From Rosellinia necatrix (lineage: Eukaryota > Ascomycota > Sordariomycetes > Xylariales > Xylariaceae): a DNA stretch of 64,000 nucleotides. A program made the position numbers and the translations under genes. The DNA lies in contig JAGYVD010000003.1 in the NCBI GenBank assembly GCA_021209875.1, positions 5,084,001-5,148,000 on the forward strand, written 5' to 3'. Under the pieces are notes generated by a model. The model made no database searches. It saw only the letters and a list, made by a program, of their open reading frames with translations, and had not been told where the DNA came from. Below, in pieces: positions 10,591 to 22,779 of the stretch (position 1 is the first letter of the stretch; the number at the start of each line of letters is the position of its first letter).

Positions 10591-13500
10591 GTTATCGCAA
10601 CTAGATCAAAGCCCCGCACATTGCTAGCTCTACGATCAACCCCATGACAAAAATCCGGTTATGTTTGCGATCCTTGCCGTACTTGGTGAATCTCGGAATT
10701 ATAAAAATACGTGGCGGCGTTACAACTTGCGTTACGACGCGGGTTGTTGTTGCGCGGATGGCAGAGAGTCGCAGTTCGTCCGATCGAAACAAAGCCTTAC
10801 TACTCGGGCTGTGAAGAGAGCATTGACATTGTTTCGAGCCAACGCATCATAGTGGTTGAGAGACCTCGTAACCGAAATATTGCTCATGGCGAAACAGGAT
10901 AGAACCATCGGAAGCGATTTTGTGGTTTGAGTTGAGAACCCACGCCATCCAATTTTGAATGCGCACGTGTTTGTTGTGTCATTTTGCCGTTGCTTGTAGT
11001 AGAGCTTGCTTGCTTACATGAATGAGGTGGGGATGTAAGGAGCTTAAATTTTACCCAGGATGAAGTTGAGGACCAAGGGCTTTGTGCCTTTCATAGCGCT
11101 CTTCTGATGCAGGGAAAAGGCAACCAACTGAAGCCAATGAGGTCGGTTGACTAAACCCGTTTAGCCATGAGCCAGACCAACCAACCAAAGCACTGCGGGA
11201 TAGAAGCAGGGAGAAGCATTCGGGGTCCTGGTGCAGGGACGGTTGCATTACAGTACAGACTAGGTTACGACGCCACCCGCATCTTGACCTCTCGTAACCA
11301 GAACTACAGGCATCTTCCCCAGCGGGACCCAGTCAGCAAACACGTTTTTTTTTTCCGAGGCTAGGGAAAACCCTATAGTTACTTCTCGATGCCGTCATTG
11401 TGGCTGAGTGGCGTTCGCGACCAACCACTGGAGTACATATGGATCAGGTGACGCCTATTTCCTCATCTCCGTCCCTCGCTGCTGAAGGTCACCTTGTACA
11501 GTGTTTCCGTCTCATTGACCGGCTTGTAGTACCTAGAGAGGTAGAGCGCCGGTATTACTACTTGGTGCGGACGTGCCAAGAAAACTTCATCGTGTCGAAT
11601 TCTCGAGTTTGGCAAAGTTGCCAGGTAGGCCACGACTCAGGCTCCTGCCTGCACATTAAGTAACCTTTGAGTGGTTCGCGGTGCCTTGATAGATTACGAC
11701 CTTCCAAAAATTTGCCTAGGATGGCAATACGAACGGGTACCTTCGGAGCTGTTGAATGGGGAACTTCCACTTAGCCACTGGCGCGGTGCTACGGTGCACT
11801 ATGATCCTCTGGCCACTTGCCCACTGGATTTGCTAGTGGCCATCGTCTCTCCGACCCAATTTAAGTGCTGGAAGAATCTCGACATCTTGAAAGATCAGAC
11901 ATCTCGTCCCGCGGTAGCTTGATTGATTCGCCCGGTCCGGGCTGTCCGGGCCATGGGCCATCTGCCAGATACAGTCTGCACTTGCCATGGGTAGGCCGGG
12001 ACGATGCCCTGAATATCGCTGATCAACGTCAATCGCCATGCGTGTGCGCTACTGCGTATGCGCTACTAAAGGCTCGCGGGCACATTGGCGAGGGTTGGCG
12101 GTATGATATGATGTCACCGAGGCAAGAAAGGAACGAGAGCAAAGACATAGCATGACATGATGTAGGAAGGCCAGGATACGAAGTCATCGTGGTGAGAGGA
12201 TGAGTAAGATTGCCAATTGCAACGCGAGAGGCTGAAGGACAGAAGAGCATCAAACATATCAAGAGAGTGGCAATAGGCCAGAGAGACTGGCAGACTTGGC
12301 AAGGCGGATGAGAGGGCAGAGCTGACACACGGACTGAAATAAGGGCTGCCAGGCAATGTTTCATGGACGGTGAGAAGAAGAGCACCCCTGCCATGCTGGT
12401 GCTGTCCAACAGGAGACCGAAAATGGAAGAGGCATAGGCTCGCGCAGCTTTCGTTCGTGATTGGCGAAGCGTTGCACAAGATTAGCGCAGATCAGCACTC
12501 ATGACATCACTCCATTGCCCGCGCTAAGGTTCTGTGCTTGGTGGGGTTGATGGCCTGTGCTCAGCTGCTCGCAGCGGACAGGTACCTGCTCGAAGGAAGA
12601 GAGGTACCTGGAGATGTACCGTGGGCTGCCCAGAGGTAACTACCATCCGTACTGTGTACAAAATCATCCTTGTACTTCTTGTCGTCGACACACCGGACCT
12701 TTCTGTCAGCAGCTCCCACACACACACCTTTAATTATGATCACCTCCGCTGTTCATTTTGTTTTCACCTCCTCACTCCTCCACTTTGATTGGACGAGGCT
12801 AAAATATTAATGGGCCCAAAGGGTCTCAGGGTCCCCTTTCCCACAACAGCCACGCTCCGTCCGGGCAATATACTATGTATAAGCTACCAGGGTGATGCTG
12901 TGAACTAATAAACGTAGATAGTAGGTATGTATATGCATACATACCAAGGTAGTATACATAGGTAGGTGGACAGAGACTAATATTCCCTTTTACACATTGC
13001 CTTCCTCCAAACTGCAGTACTGTAATTGCGAAGGGGAGAGCCGAGGAAAAACAGGGAAAGAGAGGGAATTGACTACCCAGGTAGTCTCCGACATGGTATC
13101 TAACAACAGATCGCCAGCGAGATGTTTTCGCCAGACGCTGAGGTGAGAGATCATTGCAGTTGCAGATCTTGTCACATTTGATCATTATCGGCGCATGAAT
13201 GACGGCTTTGTAGCACCCTTAGCTACTGGGTATGGTGCCAGGTCACATTGAAAGGCCGGCAGTGGCTCCTCCAACACCGTTGTTTTCCCGGACTGGGATC
13301 TTCGGTGTCCCGTCGTCGACTTCTCGGATGTCTGGGTAAGAATTGCCATGCGCTCCATCGCCAGGCACATGCTTAATTATGCATGGCCCGCCTCGAGAGG
13401 TGGCAGTTCCTCCAGGAACTAGCAGCGTTTTCGCCGAAGGATGGTGCACAGTACCGGCCATCTACCTATCTGGCCTCTACAACACATCGTGCCGGCAGAA

Positions 13501-16500
13501 ATCCAGGGTCCTCCCCCCTTTTCCCACATCGTGTGTCAGACCTCAGTGTGCAGGAGAAGGGCGGAGGAAACCTGGGTCTTCTGCTGGGTCGTTTCCATTG
13601 CCCCTCCCTTCCCAGGCTTCCGCCAATGGGGCGCCGCGTTGCAACCGATCACGCGCCAGAAACATCGTGGAACACTCTAACGACGACTCATTATGGACCG
13701 CCTGCCTGTCTGTGTGGTGCGTCGTCCTTATCAGTCGACTTGCCAGGTGTTTACTACACTGCTTCCGCGACCGCTCGGAAAGTACATATATCTTCACTTC
13801 AGCCTTAATGTAACGTCCGGGGATTGCTGTTGGTATTTTTGGACACAATTAATTGCCATGCCATCCGTCCCGAGCATCCCTTGGAGTCTTCCATTTCGAA
13901 CAACTCAACATTGTTGCTCGGCCGTCATATTGTAGTTGTACACATCGTTGAGTGATCGGCACTTGGTTGTTCTCACGACATCCCGTTGTTTGATATTTCA
14001 GCTGCCCGCACTAAACAGCCAACAATGTCCTGCCCGGGCAGCAGATCGTGATAGGCCCGGCAGACTATCTATCCATCGCAACAGATCCGAAGACACCCAC
14101 TTGTCTCATACCATTGCTCGTCCTCCGTTCTGGTATTTTGTAGATCCCGCTTCGGTGTTTCTTGTGGGGTGGTGAAGCAGGGTTTTTTTTTTTTTTTCTG
14201 AAGCCGGCGCCCAAGCTTGTGTGCCCGATGGGGACACTCATTCCATACGAAGGATTCAAAGCGGTACTGTACCTATTCATAACATGGCATTGCGCGCGGG
14301 ATTGCCAACAATGTCCATTGAGTATTCCCCATACAAGGTGCCACATCTTATCAGAGAAATATCTCATTGGTGGTCGTCAGCAGCAGTGACATCGATCTAG
14401 GATTGATCGACAGCAATGCTAGCAGCGGAGATGTATTCTGGGTATTGTGTATTGCTAGTGTCGAACTACCTGGCTCACTATTTGCCTAGTTCAGGACGCT
14501 CCAGCAATCGGAGAAGAACAAGGAATGGGCCTGAACAACGACGGTCAGGAGAGATTTGTCGATAGCTTCGCCAAAACATATACATAGTATGTTGATTCTC
14601 GTGGTCGATGGCATTCCCATAGTCGGACTTCGTGTTTCCTCATGCTCCTCCCTACACCTACACGTGCAGTGCTCATACAGGCTAACCTGGTATATTCTCG
14701 GACGCCAATCTTCGAATCCGTCCCGGACAAGTCATCGGAGGACCAGATGAGTACACCGGCTCTCACAGCACCCGTGATGCGCGCCCTTTGGCAATATAGT
14801 CCGGAATGGCTATAATAATAAAAAAAGGGCAAAAAGGGCAAATGAGCTACTTTCGTTCGTCATCGAGAGGTATTTTCAAAAACGCGCCAAAAACGTGGTA
14901 GGCCAATCCGGTACAAGCAGGTGCCTGGAGAACTGACCTAATTGGGTTAGATCTCCACAGCCAAGCCCAAAGTCACGGTTTTGATTGCCCAACTCTCCAC
15001 TGTTTCTTCCCACTTGAAGGGCTTGAAGGAGGGATAAATGGCCGAATGACCAGCCGCTAGCCTCTTTATGGAGACACGAATATACATAGTACCGTATGTA
15101 CCTCTGTTGAGGTAGGTACGAAGTAGGTTAAAGGCCTGTACAAGCAGCGCCCGAAGAAATACTGCATAATCTAACTCATATCCCGTGCACTTGTGCCTTG
15201 ACGCCATAGTTTGGATTCTGTATAGAGATAGGCATATATGTACTTCTGCGTACTCGTCCAAGTACCAGGTAGCCAAGGCACCTCTCCGTCAGCGGCCATC
15301 ACCGGGCCATCGACACACTACCCCATTCCGTGCACTACCTCCGCCCGGTACTGTCCCGAGTACCTACACTACTTATGTACCACTAGTAAACCCCCCTGGA
15401 AAATCCTGGGAACCTTGGACGTCAGGTATGTACAGCACTATAGTGCAGCAGTAGGTACCCAACTGCGGACCTTGTCTTGCCTGTTTGCGTCTCTTGGGTC
15501 ATCCAGTGTGGTACGCGCCTACCTGGATGGGAGATACATGGCACTGTACCTACCTAATGGTGAGCAATCAGGTACCGTACACTGCCTACATAGTACCATA
15601 CGTCGTACCTACCTAGTAGTATGTTGATTTCTCTCGCTCCTTGCTCCTTGCTCATACCTCGCCGCACCCACCACCTGGCACCTACTGTAGCACACCATAG
15701 CGCACCAGCCCACTGCCTATTGTAGGCATGTACAAAATACACTTTCAGTGCTACCCTTGTCTCTTCTTCACACCCTTGCTCTTTTCTGCTGGGTGCTGCT
15801 CGCTTCGCTACGAGGTACACGGCTACTGAGTACGGCATACGGCACGCGGCAAACGTTGCTTAACGCAGATCGGCATGACCCACGACAAGTTTCTACCCAC
15901 AGCCAAACAACTAGTAGGTCCCCTGCTCTGACCCGTTACCAACTCCCACGGCGGCGCAGTGGAGTGAGCACACCTGTATGTAGGTACCGTTGTAGTAGTG
16001 TACCACCTGGACGCGAGGTATCACTCGTACCCAGCACTTGTACCCTCTGCGACCCTGGGTACTATGCTGGTGGTACTCCTGCCGCTCTGGGTACCCGCGG
16101 TGCTCCTAGTGCTGCTGGTACCGCTACAAGCGTCCAGCACCCGCAACGCTACGCCGTTCCAAGTGCAGGGTCGACTACGATAGGCTCCCCCGGCGGGCTC
16201 CCTGAACAACGAACAAACGGCGACGATACCTCAGACTTCGACACACGACAACCCACTGTCTACCTTCACTACCCTCACTGCCTGCACTACGGTACTGTGC
16301 ACTCCAACCTACCAATACCAGCCTCCCGCCGTCGCCATACCACCACGGCCCTTACCGACCTGGCCAACACCGCCTCTTGTGCTCGCTCACTATCACCTAC
16401 CTCCCAAGTACCTCCGTCCTCGTGAGCTTGGACTGACGATCACTTCAATCCAACTCGCACCTGCCGTCGAATGGTAGCCGGCGCCTGTCGCTGCCGTCCC

Positions 16501-17253
16501 CGCCTGAGCCCCCTCAGTTAGTTGCCTGTGTTGCCTGCGCGCTGCTGCTTCTTTCGACGACACCACCTGCAACCAACCAACCCTAAATCTTTTCTCCCTC
16601 CCTCGTCGTCGTAGCCCCCCCGGAAGTCTGCGACTTACTCTGCTGTCTGCTGCTACGCTGTTGCTGCCGTTGCCGTTGCCGCCGCTGCTGCTGCTGCTAC
16701 TGCTACCACAACAACAACATTTGCCCGGCTCTGCCTGACTCTTCTCTTCTCCCCCCTCCCGCCAGCCAACGCCCACCACGCCCGTTCACGTCTCCCCAAG
16801 ACCTCTCTCCGCTCGAGGAACATCAAAGAGTATAGTAGTACCATATTCCGCTAGCTATACCTCGTCGTGCGTGCCTCGCTAGCTTCCCGTAAAGACGACG
16901 CGGATGCATTGTATCTTCGGAGTTCAGCCGTAACCTCCTGCGCCGTTGTTCACCAACTTTGTTGTCCCCGTCTTCCACCGCACCTACGCCGACGCTGGCC
17001 GCCACAGCGAGCGGATTTTGCTGCCGTTCCCCATCCGTCCGTCGAGTGGTTGGGGAAAGGGGTCAATCGTGACGGGAGGTAACAATTCGGACGCCGATAC
17101 GTGATCTCAGCGCTTGCGTGCGTAGTTGTTCTCTACCCGGCCGGCTCGCTTGATCAGCCGCAGCACCGACTTATTAAAACCGCCCTTGTAACAATTGGGA
17201 AGAAAAAAATTGTTGAGTTCTCGGCCATCGAATCATAGCGGCGACTGAGCACA
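10591..17253. other. gene-poor region with GGTA/TACC-rich motifs
   Basis: No gene is supported over 6.6 kb. Open frames (for example about 15748-16425 plus strand) lack domains and codon bias. From about 15050 to 16100 the sequence is unusually rich in GTAC, TACCTA and GGTA tetramers. The stretch 16560-16720 is pyrimidine-rich with CTG/CCG triplets and runs into the leader of the gene starting at 17254. A T-run lies at 14182-14199. Confidence 0.5.
16655..16712 (+). repeat. imperfect GTT/GCC/GCT triplet repeat
   Basis: GTTGCTGCC, GTTGCC and CTG triplets are clustered and followed by (CAA)4. It is non-coding here, about 550 nt upstream of the SCOC-like gene. Confidence 0.7.
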
Positions 17254-17757
17254 ATGAGCAACGAACTCGCTACACCTTCGACGAAACCAAACCCCCCCGA
17301 ACGGTCGGATTCTTCATCCTCCTCATTAGACACCCAGGACATGCATGCCCCTATCACCGCCAGACCGCGTCTGGTCACGCGGAAAAGCAGCGGGACGTTG
17401 ATAGTACCCCGGGATTCATGCGAAGTTGGTCCGGTAGAACACGAGTACGAGGCCGACGACGTGCGCGCCATGAGCCCACGGAGGACGAGCGAAGATCTCG
17501 AGAACTTGGGACGAGAGGCCCGCGAGGAACTCCATAGGTAAGTAGACCACAGGGAGTGTCGCAAATAGTTTTTTCGCTTACGGTTATCTAGGCATGCCAG
17601 GGCTCTCCAGGAGTCCCTACTGATGCTCTTCAACCGCATAGAGGCCGTCAAGGAAGAGCATGACAAACTCGACAGCAATAACAAGTTCCTCCAGAAATAT
17701 ATAGGTGATCTCATGAGCACCAGCAAGATCACATCGAGCAGTCGAGGTAGGAAGTAA
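17254..17757 (+). CDS. short coiled-coil protein, SCOC/UNC-69-like
   Basis: The CDS is join(17254..17537,17592..17757), 149 residues. The first 75 residues are disordered and Ser/Pro-rich. The C-terminal third is a coiled coil, LQESLLMLFNRIEAVKEEHD followed by KLDSNNKFLQKYIGDLMST, which matches the conserved core of the SCOC/UNC-69 family (LQxxLxxLxxRVDxVKEEN...LxxENxxLxxYIxNLM). In animals SCOC binds Arl1/Arl8-type GTPases at the Golgi and takes part in autophagy and vesicle transport; the same role in fungi is inference. The 54-nt intron has donor GTAAGT and acceptor CTAG and splits an Arg codon just before the coiled coil. The ATG at 17254 is the first in frame. Confidence 0.82.
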
Positions 17758-18167
17758 ACGCCACTAGGCTCGCTTTCAAGGTTAGGAGAGGATATGGCCG
17801 CCACTAGGCCGGCTGTATAGATAATCGACCGCGCCAAATCTCGGCTGCGAGACGCAGTTAGGAACAGCGACCGAAACCGCTTGTTGGTCACGTTGGGAGG
17901 ATCCACTATTCCGGAGGAGCCCGTTACCATTATTTACAGAGGCGGATGGTGCGCCTACATGACCTCATTCCCTGTCTCGGCACCCCTGGTCGACATTTTT
18001 CTTCGTTGTGATTATACCAATATCAAGGATACCGGTGTTGAAAAGAGGGTTATACCACTGTTTAGGACTTGGTCACAGCATTATATTGCCCGCGGCATGG
18101 TTGAAACAGGGGCTTTGCATTACCAAACGGCGTTTGGACTGTCATAAATAGCATTTTGATTTTCGGG
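17758..18167. other. intergenic; no gene seen
   Basis: The sequence between the SCOC-like stop and the decayed frame on the other strand has no supported gene. A short plus-strand frame at about 17881-18147 has no recognisable feature. Confidence 0.5.
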
Positions 18168-18686
18168 CTACATCAAGAAGCAGTCGGGCGACCTCATGGA
18201 CGCTTGTATGTAGGTGTTGTTCAGCACAAGCACCAGGTCGCCATCGCTGTTGATCGCGGTGCCATAGGCGATAATAATTGACTCGTTCAATTCTACTATC
18301 TGTCTGCAGGTCCCCGGTTTTGGGGGAGACAAGCGGGTATTGACAATCGTGTTTAGGTCACGTTCTCAAGCTTTCTCACCGACGTACGATTTACATGGTC
18401 CTATCCACATCCAGTCTCGACTGTTCACCGTTACGTACACGCCATGCGGATCATGGCAGTTGATAGGCGACCCAAAACACCCCTGGCCAGTGGCATAATA
18501 CACTATCTCTTAATAGGTGCCAACCATCATTTACATATTTGCGATCGCATCCGGCCATCTAAACCCCATCCACGTTTTACGCCAGGATACAAAACAGCTA
18601 CGACTTGTACGGCCAGGGCTACTCTACCAGCCTTCACGATAGCCACTACCATAATATACTAGGATGGCTATAGTCTCCGGATTCAT
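18168..18686 (-). pseudogene. decayed reading frame, weakly CVNH-like at the 3' end
   Basis: A minus-strand frame from ATG 18686-18684 to TAG 18170-18168 spans 172 codons and is broken by four stops (18626-18624 TAG, 18533-18531 TAA, 18512-18510 TAA, 18368-18366 TGA) without any frameshift. The last about 65 codons have high GC at third positions and read like protein: CRQIVELNESI, then NSDGDLVLVLNN. This resembles the LN..I...N..G.LV pattern of cyanovirin-N homology (CVNH) domains. All four stops could come from C-to-T change, as in repeat-induced point mutation. The family call is tentative. Four stops in 172 codons is only moderately below chance, so the 3' half carries most of the support. 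Confidence 0.33.
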
Positions 18687-20403
18687 GACATCCCCTCGGT
18701 GTTCTCAACCAAACGCATACTAACGCGGCGACAAGCTGATGGCACTGGGATATTATAAAGATTGAGAAAGTGGCGTCTCACCTGAAGTTCTACAACAGAG
18801 GACTCAACGAAGGGACCAAGAAAGGGGTAGGAGGAAAAAATAGGCCGGTATGGGCGACGAGAGGATGGAAGCAGCACAAGCCCGGACAACTCATTGTTTG
18901 CTGGCCGTAGCACGCCGGGCAATTTATAACTATGCTATAAACACTGCCTTTCGGTAGGACCTTAACTCCGCACCATTCGAGTTTTCGAGGCCTTAATCTC
19001 AACATAGCTCAACTCGCCAACATGAAATCGTTTATTCTATAAACCGTCTCTCTTTCTATCGCCTCAGGACCAGCCATCACATACCCAGAATCCGCACTAT
19101 TACACGCTTTTAATCGCCAACATTTTGAGTCGCTAGCTACATGGCCAGCCTGCGGATTATACTCTCTGCCTGGAACACCAATACCTCTACTATCTCGGTC
19201 GTCCTTTATTCTCTGGATCGGTCATTCCACCTGTCCCCCGCGACAGCACCAAGCAAAGCAGTCTCATTTTTGTAGTTTTCATCTATGACACTACAGGGAA
19301 TGAGAAACTACCGCCATCGACTCTCGAACATACTACTATATTCCCCATTTTATGGCACGTCGCCCCTATCAATTGGTGCAGTTTCATTGGGGATGCATAA
19401 GACTATGGGGCGTAGGATTAAGGACGTGGGATTAATGGCATAGATGGGTTAAGAGTAGCAGAGCCTACGGTCAAGAGGAAATTGAGCGATGCGAGAGGGA
19501 AATCCGAGAATCAAAGACACACAAGACGCTTGGCAACCTGCATAAGGAGTGTGAGGAAGGGGGAACCTTGGACCGGTTACCAGGGTATGGATAGGGGAGA
19601 TCGGCCTTTTAAAGCCGAACTCGCCTAGAGATTGGCATGCAACATACCAGTAGGGGAGACGTGCGCCAGCAAGTTGTTAGCGACGAGTTAGATACCCGGG
19701 GTCTCCATTTCCGCACCTGGCTTCTCTCATGCTTTGCGTGCCTGAGGATCGTCGCGCTTCTTTGCCAGGCTTTGACCAACCATGGTTTTTTTGTTACATT
19801 TCGTCGCATATTATTTTGTCCTACATTTAGTTGGGTTTTCTCCATTAGAGAGGTGTTCAATAGCCTGCTAGACTGTTTATATGTTTAGAAAATAACACGT
19901 GTTCAAGAATCAGTTATGTTCCTGGTATTATTGCCGTCATATCATTCTCTCAACCCTCAAGCCTCGCACTATGTTTTAAGGCTGTAACAATCTTCTCGTC
20001 ATCGGACACCTATAGGCCGAAAGGAGAAAAAACTTATGTTAAACATAGCGTATTTTATTGTAGCAGAGAGAAATAGTAAACTCTGAACATCAACTATGTA
20101 CATTGGGAACCCACATCTCCCACCCTGGTAGCTTTCATTGCAACTATGTATACATCAAACGAGTGGCTTTCAGCTAGTGCGGTCATAAATAGGAAAGGTA
20201 GAGACTGGCTGCGTTAAAAAAGAGGGAAAAAAAAAAGAACGGGGGAAAGGAAGTTGCAACAGGTGAGTGTATGTACAGACAAGAAGCATGAGGTTAAATA
20301 TATACTGTGAATCAAATGGATGAACAAATGTGTGAGGGGGGAAAAGGGGCGGGGACCCAAATCAGCTCAGCCCAGGGCTGGGCAAGAAACAAGCGTCATC
20401 ATC
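18687..20403. other. intergenic; no gene seen
   Basis: No supported gene. The strand-symmetric, stop-rich sequence at 18.7-20.2 kb looks like decayed DNA. Stretch 20217-20240 is A-rich. The right end is 3' flank of the multicopper oxidase. Confidence 0.5.
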
Positions 20404-21354
20404 TCATCTAGACCACGAAGCGACGGTAGCGAGGGATGGGGCCGGGCCGGGGGCCGGGGCAGCAGCGTCCCGCCTGGGGAGAGCGGCGTTGGGGTCGCCG
20501 ATGTCCTTGCCCTCCCAGAAGTCGTCGAGGGCGGCGGTGACGGCGTCGAGCTCGCTGTAGGGCTGCTGGCGGGCGAGGAGCTCAACCTTAGCCTTGACGG
20601 CGGCGCTGGTGAAGATGCCGGCGCCGGCGCGGAAGTCGGCGAGGACGTAGGGCTCGGCGTCCCAGCGGTCGTCCTCGGGGTCGCTGAAGTCGGTGGTCTC
20701 GTCGTAGCCGAAGCCCTGGAGCATGGTGACGTTGAAGGCGGCCATCATGTCCTGGTCCTCGTGGATGAGGTTGTGGCAGTGGAACATGTACAGGCCGGTC
20801 CAGGGCTCGTAGTGCGCCTCGACGCGGACCGTCTCGCCCTTGGCCAGCCAGACGACGTCCTTGAGCCCGTGCGACTCGTACGGCTCGACGCCGCGGTCGC
20901 CGCCCGTGCGCGAGATCACCCGGAAGTCCACCAGGTGCACGTGGATCGGGTGCGTCCAGCCGCCGGAGCTGTTCTCGAGCTCCCAGATCTCGACCGTGCC
21001 GCGCGGCACGTTGGCCAGCACCCGGTTGGCCGCGTCCTCGAACCCGACGCCGTTGATCAGCCACTCGCCGTGCTGCCGGTGGAACTCGAAGTGGTGGTCG
21101 ATGCCCGCCGTCTCGGGCGGGAAGGGCACCGCGCGCAGCGTGGCCGGGACCGTCGAGGGGTCCGCCACGGCGCCCGCCGCCACGTTGAAGCGCATCACCT
21201 TGTCCGTGTTCTCGTAGTCGTCGTCCACGCCGAACCCGCCCACGTCCTCGAGGTTGCGCAGCTCGATCTGCTGCCCGGCGAACTGGCTGAAGTCGAAGAC
21301 GACCTCGTACCGCTCGGCGACGGCGATGAGCTGTGGGTGCGGTTAGTAATAAAG

Positions 21355-21388
<34 letters not shown>

Positions 21389-22779
21389 CTTGAAATATAA
21401 GTCATTGTAGGGGCGTGGTGGGCTCCGTATTCTACGTACCAGTGTGCTAGAAGTGACAGGGGAGTCGAGAAGGCCAGAGTCGGAAGCGATCACCTTGAAA
21501 GGGAGCTTGGTGCTGGTGCTGGTCGACCGGGCGAAGTAGAGGGCGTAGTTGCGGGAGATGCCGGTGTTCAGGAACCTGAAGCGATACTTGCGTGGTTGGA
21601 CGTCTAGGTATGGCCAAGGCTGGCCGTTGACATGGATGACATCGCCCCAGGTGCTCGTGTCCTCCTGGAGTTGCGACTGGAGAGTGCCGTTCGAGTTGTA
21701 GAACTTAGAGCCGAGAATGAGTGGGATGTCGAACTGCCCGTAGCCCGAAGGAAGGCCTAGCGCGTCTTCGGCGGGATCCGTGACTGCGGTGGCGAACACG
21801 AAAGGTAAGCATATATACTCACTAAAGGCGTCTGGGAGGAGTGGAAACACTCCCGTGCCCCCCTTCCCTCCAAAAAGGGAAAACAAGAGAAAACAAGGCT
21901 GGGTTCACTCACGGATATAAGCGCCTGCGAGCCCGAAATAGGCGTTCTCCGCCGTCTATGTTGTATTAGTGCTAGTTCTGCCATATGGGATTAGGCGTAT
22001 ATTGCTTACAATTCCAAGAGCGTGGTCATGGTACCACAACAGCCGGGCAGACTGAAAGTTAGGATAGTAGTAGTCCTTGTATTCGCCAGGTCTGGTAATG
22101 TCGGCCGCCCACCCGTCAAAGGGGGCTCGGGACGGGGAGCCGTGAAGATGGACAGAAGTCTCCCTCTGCGCGTTGTTCACAAAGCGAACGACGCTCTCAG
22201 TTCCTCGTGGGATGACGATGCTAGGACCGGGGGACATTCCATCGTAGCCTACGAGAGTGGCGGGCATCAAGTTCGGATAAACCTCTATGACAACCAAGAA
22301 TTAATAGGTGCTTCCCCACGTGGATATCGGGTATTTAAGGGTTATGTAATCGGGAGTAGGGGAACAAGGTGCTCCAATGAGTGGCCTTGGATTCGTGTAG
22401 CCAAGGGAAAGGAAATATCACAACTTACGTTGTGTGAACAGCTTCTCCTCGATTTCGTAGTACCAGATATCCTTCCCAGTTACGGGATTCGTAATGATCC
22501 TGAAATTGTCAGTATGAACATGAATGTAAAGATTAGACAACAGACTTACTGCTTAGGCTGCTTGACGGGTGGGATCGGCAGTGGCTTTCTGTAGATCAGG
22601 GGATATTCGGGACTCTCATCCCCTTTCCTGGCGGCAGAGAAAGTTGGATCGTCGTCGTCTACGACTTGAGCCAAGGCAGCTGCCTCATCAGCTGGAATAT
22701 CATATTCAAGAGTTCGCTGGGCTATGGTTCCTGCGCAGAGGCAGGACACCAATGCCAAAGATGCGAGCTTGGAAAACAT
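20404..22779 (-). CDS. secreted multicopper oxidase, bilirubin oxidase type
   Basis: The CDS is complement(join(20404..21330,21440..21783,21913..21955,22010..22284,22429..22499,22550..22779)), 629 residues. A signal peptide (MFSKLASLALVSCLCAGTIA) starts it. All four copper-binding blocks are present: HLHG (about residue 145), WYHDHA (about 187), HPIHVH (about 447) and HCHNLIHEDQDMM (about 504), the last carrying the type-1 copper Cys, His and an axial Met. GGWTHPIHVH keeps the Trp two residues before His that is cross-linked to it in Myrothecium verrucaria bilirubin oxidase. YEIEEKLFTQQVYPNLMPA and LTDPAEDALGLPSGYGQ also match that enzyme. The family oxidises bilirubin, phenols and other donors and reduces oxygen to water; the natural substrate is unknown. 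Every intron has GT..AG ends and preserves frame. The protein carries a roughly 60-residue C-terminal extension ending RRDAAAPAPGP..., longer than the known enzyme. Confidence 0.92.
21348..21388 (-). repeat. purine/pyrimidine tract in oxidase intron 5
   Basis: On the plus strand this is AAAGAAAA units and A-runs; in the transcript it is a CTTTT-rich pyrimidine tract before the acceptor of intron 5 (21331-21439). Confidence 0.8.

Noticed and set aside
15748..16425. 225-codon plus-strand frame
   Set aside because: Composition follows the TACC/CTAC repeats and pyrimidine bias; no domain, no GC3 bias, no splice signals tying it to another exon.
17154..17930. 258-codon minus-strand frame over the SCOC-like gene
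   Set aside because: Antisense of a gene with a recognised coiled-coil core and a clean intron; its Ser/Leu/Arg composition is typical of a shadow.
20320..21393. 357-codon plus-strand frame opposite the oxidase
   Set aside because: It is the antisense shadow of the GC-rich oxidase exon 6, whose minus-strand frame has all copper motifs; the plus frame is Val/Gly/Glu/Leu-rich and continues into an A-rich intron tract.
20588..21886. 432-codon minus-strand frame overlapping the oxidase
   Set aside because: Only its first part (exon 5) is real; it then reads through intron 5 and a wrong frame of exon 6, giving Arg/Ala/Pro low-complexity sequence.
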